The notes below the pieces were generated by a model, which made no database searches, had not been told where the DNA came from, and saw only the letters and a list, made by a program, of their open reading frames with translations. From DATFLS01 sp964413425 (GTDB lineage Bacteria; Fidelibacterota; JAANXI01), in contig CAYPST010000039.1 of assembly GCA_964413425.1 (NCBI GenBank), positions 1 through 33,497 on the forward strand: a stretch of 33,497 nt of DNA, read 5' to 3'. The position numbers were made by a program, and so were the translations under genes. This document shows positions 15,732-24,413 of this stretch, one piece after another; positions within the stretch are counted from its first letter, which is position 1, and every line of letters starts with the position of its first letter.

Positions 15732-18700
15732 TCATTCAAACCCGACTCGAAGAATGTCATACCAGTTGGGCGCATCGGGATCCGACTTGCCTCCGCCATA
15801 CCAGAGACAGGGAATGTCGTTCACTTTACGAAACGCGCCCAATTCCCCGCCGCCGTGGTCCTCCCGGCCTCCAACAATTACCGTGTACTTCCACCATCGC
15901 TTCACCTGAGGAAAATATTCCACCGGAATAGCGACATGGAGTTTTTTCTCCTCCCGTTTTACGAGTGAATAATAATTCTCTTGCCCGGGGACAAACTCCA
16001 CAAGTATCTCTCCTGTAGAGGTAACGAACCGGAATCCATTCCCGATATACAGGATATACTGAATGGGATCTTCAGGACCAACCTGATAACCGGAATTATA
16101 TCCGAATTGAGAAATTCCTGCATCGTCGCCCGTGTGAATGCCCACCGCCACAAAGATCAGGGGGAGTCCGGATTCTCCCGGCTGCTCCTGGGACAGCATG
16201 TGCTTGAAATAGAGATCAAAGTGCACGTAGTCGTCATCGGTACGCACGGCAAATCCAGTGAGGTCAAAGATGCCCGGTTCAAAGGAAGGATGGGTGGGAT
16301 ACTGATACGCCGCTCCGGGGCCCAAATCGTCCCCGGCGGCATCCTTCACGTCTACTATTGATCGGGCGGTGTAATACTCATGGGTGGCCTGAGACTCCGA
16401 AAGAAGCGGATGTTCGGGTTCCGCAAAGACAGCCAGATTTGTATCGAGAGAGGGAGATGTAAATGTCAGAGGGGAACAAAATGCTTTCCGGAATCGAGTT
16501 ACAGTGGAGGTAGTGTTAATGTCCAGGTCATGGAGTACGAACCGGTTCTCACCGTATTGAAAATGGACGGAGACCGGCACCGGTGTGCTGGCTAATCGAA
16601 CCGGCTGCGGGAGTGTGAAAAGCGTGTCTCCTTGCCGCAGTTGTAGTTGAATTTTCACAGGTTCCCCGTCATTCCGTAAGTGAAATGAGAACCGTCCGTC
16701 GGACTTTTCGTACCGGATTGCAATATTTCTGTTTCCCATCCGAACATTGGTTTGAATCCGGGTAATGTCTTCCGGAATCTGCGGTGAAAGGACAAGCCGG
16801 TTGTGAAAAGCATCCGGTTCGATTCCCAGATAATCCTGGTACCAGATACGAACATACTCCGCCAGGGAGGGACCATACGCCTCCATATCATTGCGAGTTC
16901 CTTCTTCCGTTGGTCTCAACCGTTCAGGCAGCAAATCCCGTGAGAAGGCATCATGCACCTTTCCCAGTGATCCGGTCATGCCGTTCTGCAATAGTTGACT
17001 GGTGAGCATATTTGTTAATCGGGATGCGGTATCCGTATGTCCAAACTTCATTAACCCGGAGATCACCGGTCCGCTCAGCCACGGCCAGATTAAACCGTTA
17101 TGCAGAGCCTGGTTTACAGTATACAGGGGAGGCAGCGAGCGATAGGGGTGAAAATTCCGTTCGGATTGAGAGAGGGTAGTCACTCCCCAGGGATAGGTAT
17201 TGTGCTGCACCACCATTCGGACAACCTGTCCCTGACGCTCCGGGGATAATAAATCATCCGCCAGACTGACGGCGAATATCTGGTTTGGTCTTGCTGATAA
17301 ATCCGGCGTATCGTTGAGATTCAGGTGGTCCAACAGTCTGTCCACTTCCGGACTCCAGAATCGCGCAGCAAAATTCTGCTGCACCTGTTGAGCCGCCTGC
17401 TGCCATCGGTCGGCGGTTTCTTCAAACCCTAACTCCCCGGCGATGGCTGCTCCTGCTTTCAGTTGCCGGTACCAGAGGACCTGCATTTCCACCGCCCGAT
17501 CGCCTCGTGGAGCAGTCGGACCATCTTCACCCATCCCGTCCATCCAGGTTTCCGCCTCGCCGTGAAGGAACAGCCCCTCTTCCGAAACTCGATGGTTCAG
17601 GGCGCCCTGAATGGCATGATAGACCAAGGGGTACATTTCCTGGGCGAACCTGAAATCGCCGCTGTATCGGAGATAGTTATACAGCATGATAATGGCCCAG
17701 GGCGTCACATCTGCGGCGTCGTAATCGCGGCAGCCGGGCAGGAATCTGCGTGGAATACGCCCGTAATTCTTCGCGCTTCCCGCCGTAATCTGCTGGTCGG
17801 CAAAAGCGCGGATAATCTGCTCCGCGATCTGGAAATCACCGGTCACCAGCGATCCACCCGGGATAGCCAGCAGCGCCTCTCTTACAGAGTACCATCCATT
17901 CTCCGGGATTCCTGCCAGGAACATTCTCCCGTACATGGAGGTGAGAAGGTTTTGCAGCTGGTATTTCGCCCAGAATATCGCTTGATTCACACCGGGATCA
18001 TCGGTCTGGAGCTGGTCCATGAGTGCTTCTGTTTCTGAGACTTGCCTTGACAGAGCGGTCCGCCAGGTATCCTTCTCCAATTGATGATGTTCTGAATCAT
18101 CTGCAAGGGTGACCAGGATCCGGCATGTATCGGAGACAACACCCTGCCAGCGGACAGGAACGTTCACCGGTGAGGTAAACCCTTCCACCTCGTTGAGAGT
18201 ACTATCCAACCGCTGCCAGTTTCCGGGCTGGTTTGTCTCTATAAACATTGTTACCGGAAGGCCGGATGGGGTGATAAACCTATCCTGGATTATTTTAATT
18301 AACCCGGATTGGATTTCGAACCGGAGCGAATCACCTGAAAATCCAGGCATGATAGTAACTGATTGAGTGGTATCCGTAATGAGTTCAATCACCAGGCTGT
18401 GCTGTCCCCGCAGAAAATACAGATGCTCCTCGATGCTCCGTTCCGGAAAGCTACGTGACAGTCCCACAGGCGAGATAATAGTATGCGTATTTTTTCGTGA
18501 TAAGTGCACCCCATCAACTGAGATAAAAATATCCCTGAGAATCATCTGATGCCGGTAATTCCATCCCTGGTCCGGTTGATTGTGATAACCATGTGTCTCG
18601 CCAAACCAGTAACTGTCCTGTTGATTGCTGTAGAGATACGCACTCCCGGAATCTTCCGGGACCGGGAGATGGAACTCCGGAAACCGGGTGAGCGGCTGCG

Positions 18701-18797
18701 ACAGGATACTTCCACTCAAACAAAGTAATAATGCACTGGTGAGAGCCATCCCTGGTATCAACCGCCGGAAAATAACACTGATGGTGTTCTGATTCAT
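15732..18797 (-). CDS. Exported amylo-alpha-1,6-glucosidase-like glycosidase with glucodextranase-C-like tail
   Basis: A 1021-residue exported protein. After a signal peptide (MALTSALLLCLSGSILS) comes an N-terminal beta-sandwich. An (alpha/alpha)6 barrel of the glycogen-debranching GDE_C type spans about residues 270-680. Landmarks are GWYSVREALLAIPGG, DYDAADVTPWAIIMLYNYL, TWMDGMGEDGPTAPRGD (W418, D420), AVEMQVLWY (E437) and GLIWPWLSGP. A short beta-domain follows. From about residue 815 a DOMON-like module resembles the glucodextranase C-terminal domain (DDLGPG, YQYPTHPSFEPGIFDLTGF). The expected reaction is hydrolysis of alpha-1,6 or related linkages in alpha-glucans, probably in the periplasm. 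The canonical W-G-R-D tract is diverged, so the substrate may differ. The start at 18797 fits the signal peptide; the ATG at 18866 is an alternative. It follows the sugar-binding lipoprotein gene, likely as an operon. Confidence 0.8.
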   Translation of the reverse strand: MNQNTISVIFRRLIPGMALTSALLLCLSGSILSQPLTRFPEFHLPVPEDSGSAYLYSNQQDSYWFGETHGYHNQPDQGWNYRHQMILRDIFISVDGVHLSRKNTHTIISPVGLSRSFPERSIEEHLYFLRGQHSLVIELITDTTQSVTIMPGFSGDSLRFEIQSGLIKIIQDRFITPSGLPVTMFIETNQPGNWQRLDSTLNEVEGFTSPVNVPVRWQGVVSDTCRILVTLADDSEHHQLEKDTWRTALSRQVSETEALMDQLQTDDPGVNQAIFWAKYQLQNLLTSMYGRMFLAGIPENGWYSVREALLAIPGGSLVTGDFQIAEQIIRAFADQQITAGSAKNYGRIPRRFLPGCRDYDAADVTPWAIIMLYNYLRYSGDFRFAQEMYPLVYHAIQGALNHRVSEEGLFLHGEAETWMDGMGEDGPTAPRGDRAVEMQVLWYRQLKAGAAIAGELGFEETADRWQQAAQQVQQNFAARFWSPEVDRLLDHLNLNDTPDLSARPNQIFAVSLADDLLSPERQGQVVRMVVQHNTYPWGVTTLSQSERNFHPYRSLPPLYTVNQALHNGLIWPWLSGPVISGLMKFGHTDTASRLTNMLTSQLLQNGMTGSLGKVHDAFSRDLLPERLRPTEEGTRNDMEAYGPSLAEYVRIWYQDYLGIEPDAFHNRLVLSPQIPEDITRIQTNVRMGNRNIAIRYEKSDGRFSFHLRNDGEPVKIQLQLRQGDTLFTLPQPVRLASTPVPVSVHFQYGENRFVLHDLDINTTSTVTRFRKAFCSPLTFTSPSLDTNLAVFAEPEHPLLSESQATHEYYTARSIVDVKDAAGDDLGPGAAYQYPTHPSFEPGIFDLTGFAVRTDDDYVHFDLYFKHMLSQEQPGESGLPLIFVAVGIHTGDDAGISQFGYNSGYQVGPEDPIQYILYIGNGFRFVTSTGEILVEFVPGQENYYSLVKREEKKLHVAIPVEYFPQVKRWWKYTVIVGGREDHGGGELGAFRKVNDIPCLWYGGGKSDPDAPNWYDILRVGFE

Positions 18798-18922
18798 AGT
18801 GAATCGTTGTCCCGGTTCAATGTCGGCAGGTGGAGTAACCACAATTTTCTTCGCACTGTTATTCAAACCCGTGCCCGACTTTCAGACTGCCAAATATACA
18901 AGGAATGCGCATATAATGAGAA

Positions 18923-19483
18923 CTAATTCACTAATTCCCGGGGAGTGAGGTATTTCCGGATAGCGACATCACCGGTTAAACCGCCCGCACCTCCGGTATC
19001 TTCCACCATAATCACGAACCGGTTCTTCCGGTTGGGATGATACACATTCGCAATATCCGCGTATACCAGATGGCGGCCACTCGCCTGTTCAATAAGCAGA
19101 CTGTCGTTGACCCAGGCAGTGACTCTGTCTGCGGCACCGGTAATTACCAGTGCGATACTCCGATCGGACCGGAGTTCGGGGAGCCGGACATCCTGGGCGA
19201 ACCAGCCGAGACCATCATAGTTTTTATCCCAATAACTTCCCCCGGGTACACTGATCCAACCGGTAAGAGAGGTGTTTGACGCATACCATTTCTGTTGCAT
19301 TCCTTTCCCATCGGGATCATACCGAAAATGCCAGGAACGGTTCAATTCAATTTTCTCAGGAAAGAGCCGGCTCCCGCAGCTCACGTAAAAGAAAAGCGCC
19401 AGTAACGAAAGGGGTACAAGTGCGATCTGTGCTGTTCTCTGAATGCCGATTTGTCCCGTGCACCGAGAGTGTTCAGAAAACAT
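18923..19483 (-). CDS. Lipoprotein with GH2-like sugar-binding (jelly-roll) domain
   Basis: A 186-residue exported lipoprotein. A hydrophobic N-terminus (ALVPLSLLALFFYVSCG) ends in a lipobox-like V-S-C with C36 as the acylated residue. The rest resembles the sugar-binding domain of GH2 beta-glycosidases: LNRSWHFRYDPDGKG, WISVPGGSYWD, ADRVTAWVNDSLL, YADIANVYHPNRKNRFVIMVED and the GGAGGLTGDV turn. No catalytic domain follows, so it is a binding protein rather than an enzyme. It sits 125 bp upstream of the glycosidase gene and probably works with it at the cell surface. Its start codon and first residues lie inside the inverted-repeat relic at 19464-19642. No other ATG lies between that start and the lipobox. 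Confidence 0.7.
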   Translation of the reverse strand: MFSEHSRCTGQIGIQRTAQIALVPLSLLALFFYVSCGSRLFPEKIELNRSWHFRYDPDGKGMQQKWYASNTSLTGWISVPGGSYWDKNYDGLGWFAQDVRLPELRSDRSIALVITGAADRVTAWVNDSLLIEQASGRHLVYADIANVYHPNRKNRFVIMVEDTGGAGGLTGDVAIRKYLTPRELVN

Positions 19484-19642
19484 GGGCCTGATACAAGATG
19501 CTGAATCTGACGTATAGTGATTATGTATACAAAATATTTGCAAAATTTATTACGCTATTTGGACAGATATGTATTGTAGTTTCTTTGTCCCGTCGTCACG
19601 GGATCTCTTCGAGGCGGTCTCTGCGTTGTCTAAATAGACTCG
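19464..19642. mobile_element. Decayed MITE-like element (relative of 23035-23450)
   Basis: Ends 19464-19481 and 19625-19642 match as inverted repeats at 13 of 18 positions. The segment 19475-19505 matches 23046-23076 of the intact element at 27 of 31 positions. Near the right end TCTTTGTCCCG, CACGGGATCT and TCGAGGCG match the 24290-24320 fragment. It is 179 bp long, shorter than the intact 416-bp element. No transposase gene is present. Confidence 0.6.
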
Positions 19643-19674
19643 TGCACCTACAGGAAATTCGTGATTCGCTAATC

Positions 19675-19875
19675 TCAATCAACCGTTAACGCACCAGAGA
19701 GGAAAATGATTCCGGGAAAAAGAACGAGAAAATTCCAGACAAAATTGAGTCCGGAGTTTTTATCTTCCATCACAACTGCAAAGCGCAAGTAAGAATAGTG
19801 GAGCATTCCAGGGGACGACTGTCTTACTTTCAAAGATTGTAAGATGATTAAGTACCGGGTATAAAATGCGTTCAT
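19675..19875 (-). CDS. Possible 66-aa small membrane protein coupled to the FAD oxidoreductase
   Basis: The ATG at 19873-19875 overlaps the stop of the FAD oxidoreductase as ATGA, the coupling signature seen elsewhere in this window. The 66-residue product is hydrophobic at its C-terminus (FLVLFPGIIFLSGAL), consistent with one membrane segment. It resembles nothing I know and lacks its own Shine-Dalgarno site. The frame is also open upstream inside the oxidoreductase gene, so chance cannot be excluded. If it is not a gene, 19643-19871 is simply non-coding. Confidence 0.3.
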   Translation of the reverse strand: MNAFYTRYLIILQSLKVRQSSPGMLHYSYLRFAVVMEDKNSGLNFVWNFLVLFPGIIFLSGALTVD

Positions 19876-22742
19876 ACGGATCGTGACACCCGCTCCACCA
19901 GATGGACGATGGAGGAATACGATCGGTCTGTCGCGCTGCTCAGCCCCACTTCGCAGGTACGTGAAGTGGAGTAGTACCCCTTGATGTTGCCCCGGAGATT
20001 GCCGATTTCCGCTGCCTGGGTGCGTGTTGCCGATTCCGTCAGTTCCGGAAAGAACAAGCCCCGATCTCCTGCAAATCCGCAGCAGCCGTGCGACTGGGGG
20101 ATCACTGCCTCTTCCGAACACTGCTGCGCGATACCCAACAACACTGCCGTTTGTTCCATTTTAACCGTACTGCAGGTGGGATGGCAGACCACGGTCCCCG
20201 GCATTTGCCGGAGCGTCAGTCGTGGCAGGATTGTGTCGTGCAAATACTCAACGATATCATACAGTTGCAGTGCCTGCCACCGTCGAAGCGGCTCCCCCGT
20301 TAAAATTTCATCATAATGAAGCATTGTATAGGAACAAGGACTGGTATCTGTCACCACCGGGATACGCCCCCGATCGGAGGAGATCCAGAGAGCCCGCGTC
20401 ATGCGCTCTGCCATTTTCCGAAATGTGTCCGGAAACCCTTTGGAACTCCAGGGGGTTCCGCAGCAGAGTTTATGGAGGTTTACCGGGAACCAATAGGTCA
20501 ATCCGGCCCTGTCCAGTACTTCGCAAATCGCCTCACTGGTGGAGAGAGAATGCACTTCGCCCGGAATCTTGCCCATGGTTCGGGAGAGACAACTGGGAAA
20601 GTATACTACATCTGCGCCTGTGGCTTTTCCTCCGGTTTCCGGTATGCCGGAGACGGACCCACCCGGCATGTAGTCATTCCATCCGGGTGTGAATCCGCCG
20701 GTAACTTTGCGGATTCGTGCAATCCACCGATTCCAGATATCTGTCCCTACTGCATTTCTTGCCTGTTCTGCAAGCGTGAGCAGGAACCGCAGTCCGTGGG
20801 TAACCAGAGCGAAATGATTCGCACACCATTCGGCAACTGCGCACTCATTTTCGGTGGCTCCTGTACTGCGGAGGTATTTCATCATGGTCCCGGTATCAAT
20901 ATCCACCGGACAGGCGGTGCTGCACATCCCGTCGGCTGCACAGGTCTCGATGGCTTCATATTGATAGGCACGTTTCAATTCGTTCGCCATCATTTGGTCG
21001 ACGGCATCACCCTCCTCGAGTCGGGCGATCTCACGCCAGATAACGATACGCCGCCTGGGGGTGGTGGTTACATCTCGGGAAGGACACACCGGCTCACAGA
21101 ATCCGCACTCCACGCAGTTATCCACCACCGTATCAACCGAAGGCAGATGTTTGATATCCTTCAGATGGGCTTCGGGATCCGGGTTGAGTATCACTCCGGG
21201 ATTTAAAATGTTTTCAGGATCAACGGCACGCTTCAGCTTACCCATGATGGCATAGAGCTCCTCACCCCACTCGGTCTCGACGAACGGCGCCATATTGCGT
21301 CCGGTGCCATGTTCGCCCTTTAACGAACCATTGTACTTTTCCACCACCAGGGAAACGATATCCTCAATGAGTGCCCTGTACTGCCGGGATCCCTGCGCAT
21401 CGAATTTCTGGGTGATGACGAAATGCAGGTTCCCGTCCCGGGCATGCCCGAAGATTATGCCCTGCTCATAGCCATGCTGATCCAGCAGCTCCCGCACCTG
21501 GCGGGTGGCCGGCCCCAGATCCTGCAATGGGAAAGCGATATCCTCGATAATGACCGACGTCCCCGTGTCCCGGACCGCCCCGACCGAGGGATAGAGTCCT
21601 TTCCGCACACTCCAGAGTCTGGTCTGAAAATCCGCCTCCCCGGAAAATCCTGAAAAGTACTCCGGATCCGCTTCGTTGAGTATTTTCTCTGCGTCCCGAA
21701 CGCTTTCATCGAGGGCAGCCGCTGAATCCGACTGAAATTCTACCAGCAGCGCAGCGGCTTCGTTCCCGACCGATTTTACTTCATCCGGAACGCCCGCCTG
21801 ATATTCCACGGAAGCCAGGGACGCCCGGTCCATTAATTCCACCGCCTCGGGCCGGAGTTCTTTCAGAGGTTCCACCAGTGAAACCGTTGCTTCCAGAGAT
21901 GGTGTAATCACCAGTCCGGTGGCCTTATAAGGCGGATCGGGGAGCGTGCGCAGCGTCGCTTCGGAAATAAACGCCAGGGTCCCTTCCGAACCGATCAGCA
22001 GATGGCAGAAAATATCAAAGGGATCCTCGTAATCAATGAAGGCGTTCAATCCATAGCCGGTGGTATTTTTCCGCTGATACTTCTCCTGCAGAATTGCAGA
22101 GAGTCGCTTACTGGAGATTATCTGCTTTTTCAGGTTCCGGATGGCTCCCATGAGATCGGTCTCCCGGCTTGCGAACTGTTTCCGGGCATGTGAATCTCCG
22201 GAGTCATAGAGATGACCATTGGGCAGAATAAACCGGATATCCTCCAGGGTATGATAAGCATTCCGGTGCACGCCGCACCGCATGCCGCTGGCATTGTTTG
22301 CAAGGATTCCGCCAATCATACAGGCACTCATTGATGCGGGATCCGGTCCCAACCGACGCTGGAAGGGCTGCAGATACCGATTGGCATGCTCTCCGATCAC
22401 ACCGGGCTGGAGACGGATAAACTTCCCCTGCTCCCGAATGGCGTGCTTCCGCCAGTACCGTCCGATATCAACCAAAATCCCATCGGTGATAGACTGCCCG
22501 CTGAGACTGGTGCCTGCTGCTCTGAAAACCACCGGAGTATTCATTTGTCGTGCCAGACGGAAAATGTCCTGGATCTCGGTGTCGGTTCCGGGCTGCACTA
22601 CAACTGACGGAATCAACCGGTAAAAACTGGCGTCGGAAGCGAACCCGACACGATCAACCGGGGCCGCGAGTATTTGTTCCTCCGGAAAAATATCATATAA
22701 TTCTTTTAAAAGAGCATAAGGTCGGTCAGAAAATGATCCCAT
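19872..22742 (-). CDS. FAD-linked oxidase fused to 4Fe-4S/CCG reductase (D-lactate or D-2-hydroxyglutarate dehydrogenase type)
   Basis: A 956-residue oxidoreductase combining a GlcD-like flavoprotein with a GlpC-like iron-sulfur subunit, as in the YdiJ/Dld group that oxidises D-2-hydroxy acids (D-lactate, D-2-hydroxyglutarate) and passes electrons to the respiratory chain. The FAD-binding-4 domain contains VVFRAAGTSLSGQS, DPASMSACMIGGILANNASG and LIGSEGTLAFISEATL. The FAD-oxidase C domain holds GHARDGNLHFVI and KGEHGTGRNMAPFVE. Two ferredoxin clusters follow: C543, C546, C549, C553 (CVECGFCEPVC) and the C601-C607-C611 group (CAADGMCSTACPVD). Two CCG motifs close it (KLCCGTPW, HGCCGFAGDRG). 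Length is normal for the fused class. No D-lactate transporter or regulator lies nearby; the MITE-like element lies upstream. Confidence 0.9.
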   Translation of the reverse strand: MGSFSDRPYALLKELYDIFPEEQILAAPVDRVGFASDASFYRLIPSVVVQPGTDTEIQDIFRLARQMNTPVVFRAAGTSLSGQSITDGILVDIGRYWRKHAIREQGKFIRLQPGVIGEHANRYLQPFQRRLGPDPASMSACMIGGILANNASGMRCGVHRNAYHTLEDIRFILPNGHLYDSGDSHARKQFASRETDLMGAIRNLKKQIISSKRLSAILQEKYQRKNTTGYGLNAFIDYEDPFDIFCHLLIGSEGTLAFISEATLRTLPDPPYKATGLVITPSLEATVSLVEPLKELRPEAVELMDRASLASVEYQAGVPDEVKSVGNEAAALLVEFQSDSAAALDESVRDAEKILNEADPEYFSGFSGEADFQTRLWSVRKGLYPSVGAVRDTGTSVIIEDIAFPLQDLGPATRQVRELLDQHGYEQGIIFGHARDGNLHFVITQKFDAQGSRQYRALIEDIVSLVVEKYNGSLKGEHGTGRNMAPFVETEWGEELYAIMGKLKRAVDPENILNPGVILNPDPEAHLKDIKHLPSVDTVVDNCVECGFCEPVCPSRDVTTTPRRRIVIWREIARLEEGDAVDQMMANELKRAYQYEAIETCAADGMCSTACPVDIDTGTMMKYLRSTGATENECAVAEWCANHFALVTHGLRFLLTLAEQARNAVGTDIWNRWIARIRKVTGGFTPGWNDYMPGGSVSGIPETGGKATGADVVYFPSCLSRTMGKIPGEVHSLSTSEAICEVLDRAGLTYWFPVNLHKLCCGTPWSSKGFPDTFRKMAERMTRALWISSDRGRIPVVTDTSPCSYTMLHYDEILTGEPLRRWQALQLYDIVEYLHDTILPRLTLRQMPGTVVCHPTCSTVKMEQTAVLLGIAQQCSEEAVIPQSHGCCGFAGDRGLFFPELTESATRTQAAEIGNLRGNIKGYYSTSRTCEVGLSSATDRSYSSIVHLVERVSRSV

Positions 22743-22985
22743 GGAAGGTATACTTGTTGTGATATATCAAAGCAATTTATTTGTTTTCATCATCGCTTCC
22801 AATGCACTCAACCTGGACAGTCTATGGCGAATTTCTGATCTGCGTCGGTTGCAGGGTGTTCAATAATAGTGATTTCGGCAGTGGCTTGCAAGAATATCCA
22901 TTCAAGTGCGCGGAACAGATGTCCGGTGGAACGGAAAGTCTGACAGACACTTTGGGATGTTGAAGGCAGTTCAGAGGGAGACGTT

Positions 22986-23002
22986 GCGCTTCTCCGAAGC
23001 GC
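22986..23002. repeat. Small perfect hairpin (7-bp stem, 3-nt loop)
   Basis: GCGCTTC (22986-22992) pairs with GAAGCGC (22996-23002), and a TTGTTTT stretch follows shortly after. It lies in the otherwise featureless first ~290 bp of the gap 22743-23536. No upstream + strand gene would need a terminator here. Confidence 0.35.
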
Positions 23003-23034
23003 CGGATTGTTTTAACGCGTTTTCTATAACATAC

Positions 23035-23450
23035 TGAGTCTGTTTAGAAAACATGAGCCTGATGCAGGAGGCTGAAATTTGTTTATGTTTATATGACTAT
23101 TAAATCTACTCAGGACAATTCCCGGAACGGTGCAAGCTCAGTTCTTTTTCTTCTTCACCCCGGGATTTCCCAACGGGATCCCTTACGGGACATCCCGGGG
23201 GTTCCGGGAAAACAGTCCCTCCATTGAACCGGTTTAACGGTTTTCCTGAGTTGACTTAATAGTCATGTATGTTTATTATAAATATAACATGCATGCAAAA
23301 TGTATTTCGGTATTCAGGTAGATATAATTTCTATTTTCTCTGTCCCAGAGGGATCTCTTTGCCAAAGGCCTCGAAGAGACTCCCCCAAGGGGATCCCTTC
23401 TGGGACTTCGGAGCATCCCTGCGGGGCGAGGCGTTTTCTAAACAGACTCA
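23035..23450. mobile_element. 416-bp MITE-like element with perfect terminal inverted repeats
   Basis: The ends 23035-23052 and 23433-23450 are perfect 18-bp inverted repeats (TGAGTCTGTTTAGAAAAC). Inside, 23092-23118 and 23241-23267 form a second inverted repeat matching at 23 of 27. Two further hairpins lie within: CCCCGGGAT at 23158-23166 with 23192-23200, and a ~15-bp pair, 23342-23356 with 23392-23406 (GTCCCAGA with TCTGGGAC). It has no credible ORF, so it is at most non-autonomous. No clear target-site duplication was found, though TA is close to both ends. Confidence 0.65.
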
Positions 23451-23470
23451 TAGTTGGGAGAATCAAAACA

Positions 23471-23502
23471 AAAAAGCCTCCCGCTGAAAGGGGAGGCTTT
23501 TT
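23471..23502 (-). terminator. Rho-independent terminator of the thioredoxin gene
   Basis: A perfect 12-bp stem (23471-23482 with 23491-23502, core GCCTCCC/GGGAGGC) has an 8-nt loop. On the minus strand it is followed by a T-rich tail (TTTTTGTTTTG when read across the stem end). It lies 34 bp after the thioredoxin stop codon and could act in both directions. Confidence 0.85.
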
Positions 23503-23536
23503 GTTGTCCCCACAATGGAGACAGGAGATTGTTTTG

Positions 23537-23920
23537 TTAATTCGATACCGTTGATTGGTTCACAGGCGATACACCCAGTACGTCATCGATGGCCTTGACG
23601 AAGGTCTCTTTCGGCAACGCGCCCGCCGCCATTTGCGGCTGCCCGTCAGCCGGGATGAACAACAGGGACGGAATGCTCCGAATTCCAAACACGGCAGCAA
23701 GTTCCTGCTCTTCTTCCGTGTTCACCTTGTAGACTTTGAGTTTGCCTTCATATTCCTCGGACAGTTCTTCCAGCACCGGAGCCACCGCTTTGCACGGAGC
23801 GCACCAATCCGCCCAGAAATCGATGATGGCCGGCAGATCACCTTCGTATTTCCACTCTTTGTTTTCCTCGTAATTGAAGACCTTTTCCAGAAAATCTTCC
23901 TTGGTCAGATGTTCAGTCAC
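23537..23920 (-). CDS. trxA: Thioredoxin
   Basis: A 127-residue cytoplasmic thioredoxin. The redox pair is C40 and C43 in FWADWCAPCKAVAP, and the cis-proline P84 lies in SIPSLLF. It keeps the KVNTEEEQELAAVFGIRSIP segment and the final glycine-containing strand. A short charged insertion (EENKEWKYEGDLP) precedes the first core strand, making it slightly longer than E. coli TrxA. The frame extends to 24046, but the GTG at 23920 is the start because GGAGG lies six bases upstream; the extra 42 residues lack thioredoxin character. A strong terminator follows, so it is a single-gene transcript. It reduces protein disulfides with thioredoxin reductase, which is not encoded in this window. Confidence 0.93.
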   Translation of the reverse strand: MTEHLTKEDFLEKVFNYEENKEWKYEGDLPAIIDFWADWCAPCKAVAPVLEELSEEYEGKLKVYKVNTEEEQELAAVFGIRSIPSLLFIPADGQPQMAAGALPKETFVKAIDDVLGVSPVNQSTVSN

Positions 23921-23926
23921 GTTATT

Positions 23927-23931
23927 CCTCC
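23927..23931 (-). promoter_or_regulatory. Ribosome binding site fixing the thioredoxin GTG start
   Basis: The minus strand reads GGAGG six bases before GTG at 23920, which removes 42 residues from the longest open frame. Confidence 0.8.
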
Positions 23932-24080
23932 GCTGTTTATGAATCCTGGTATCAGATCCGTTTTCATTAGCAATTTCCTTTATTCGATACAAGGGGCCGG
24001 GAAAGGTTACAGATTCCGGCAAGAGGACAAGAAACCAAGAAGACAATATTCAAAAAGCCCAACTCCTCCACACCAAATTA

Positions 24081-24128
24081 GCCACAGATTGACACAACCT
24101 GTCCCGATACTTCGGGAGATTTTCACGG
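24081..24128. repeat. Divergent copy of the CACAGAT / CACGGAT repeat with an inserted hairpin
   Basis: CCACAGATTGACAC and TTCACGGATAAA flank a TCCCG-CGGGA hairpin (24102-24117). The words are those of the 7021, 29897 and 33134 family, but the alignment is loose. It lies in the ~490-bp gap between the dapD and thioredoxin genes, which has no gene. Confidence 0.35.
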
Positions 24129-24225
24129 ATAAAAACTTCAAGAATGGAATTAATCAGTGGTATAATATAATATCTCGCCAGCGTAGGTGTAAGCTAATAA
24201 TATATTTTATATTTTCTTTGTGTTC

Positions 24226-24336
24226 TTTGTCCCGAAGAATCATTTGGGGTAACATACAAGGGACCCCGTTGGGGCGACCTTCGCGATCTTTGTCCCGTCC
24301 TCACGGGATCTTCGAGGCGTTTTCTAAATAGACTCA
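24226..24336. repeat. Repeat fragment: 51-bp block plus one MITE-like end
   Basis: 24226-24276 matches 30644-30694 in inverted orientation at 49 of 51 positions. 24319-24336 matches the terminal repeat of the 23035-23450 element at 17 of 18. Between them lie TCCCG-CGGGA hairpins (24293-24308) also seen at 19588-19603. No opposite terminal repeat was found, so this is a truncated or composite copy. Confidence 0.6.
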
Positions 24337-24413
24337 GTCATAAAGATTATTGGAGTCTCGTTCTTGACGTTGGCTATAAAAGGTTTAATGATGAACAACT
24401 GATTTTTCCGCAT

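Noticed and set aside
15734..18871. 11-bp direct repeat (ATTCAAACCCG) at both ends of the glycosidase gene, as a possible transfer footprint
   Set aside because: Eleven bases can recur by chance. One copy lies in the gene's end and the other near its 5' region, with no other sign of insertion.
23035..23450. Insertion sequence with a transposase
   Set aside because: No frame inside resembles a transposase and the interior is filled with hairpins, so it is at most non-autonomous.
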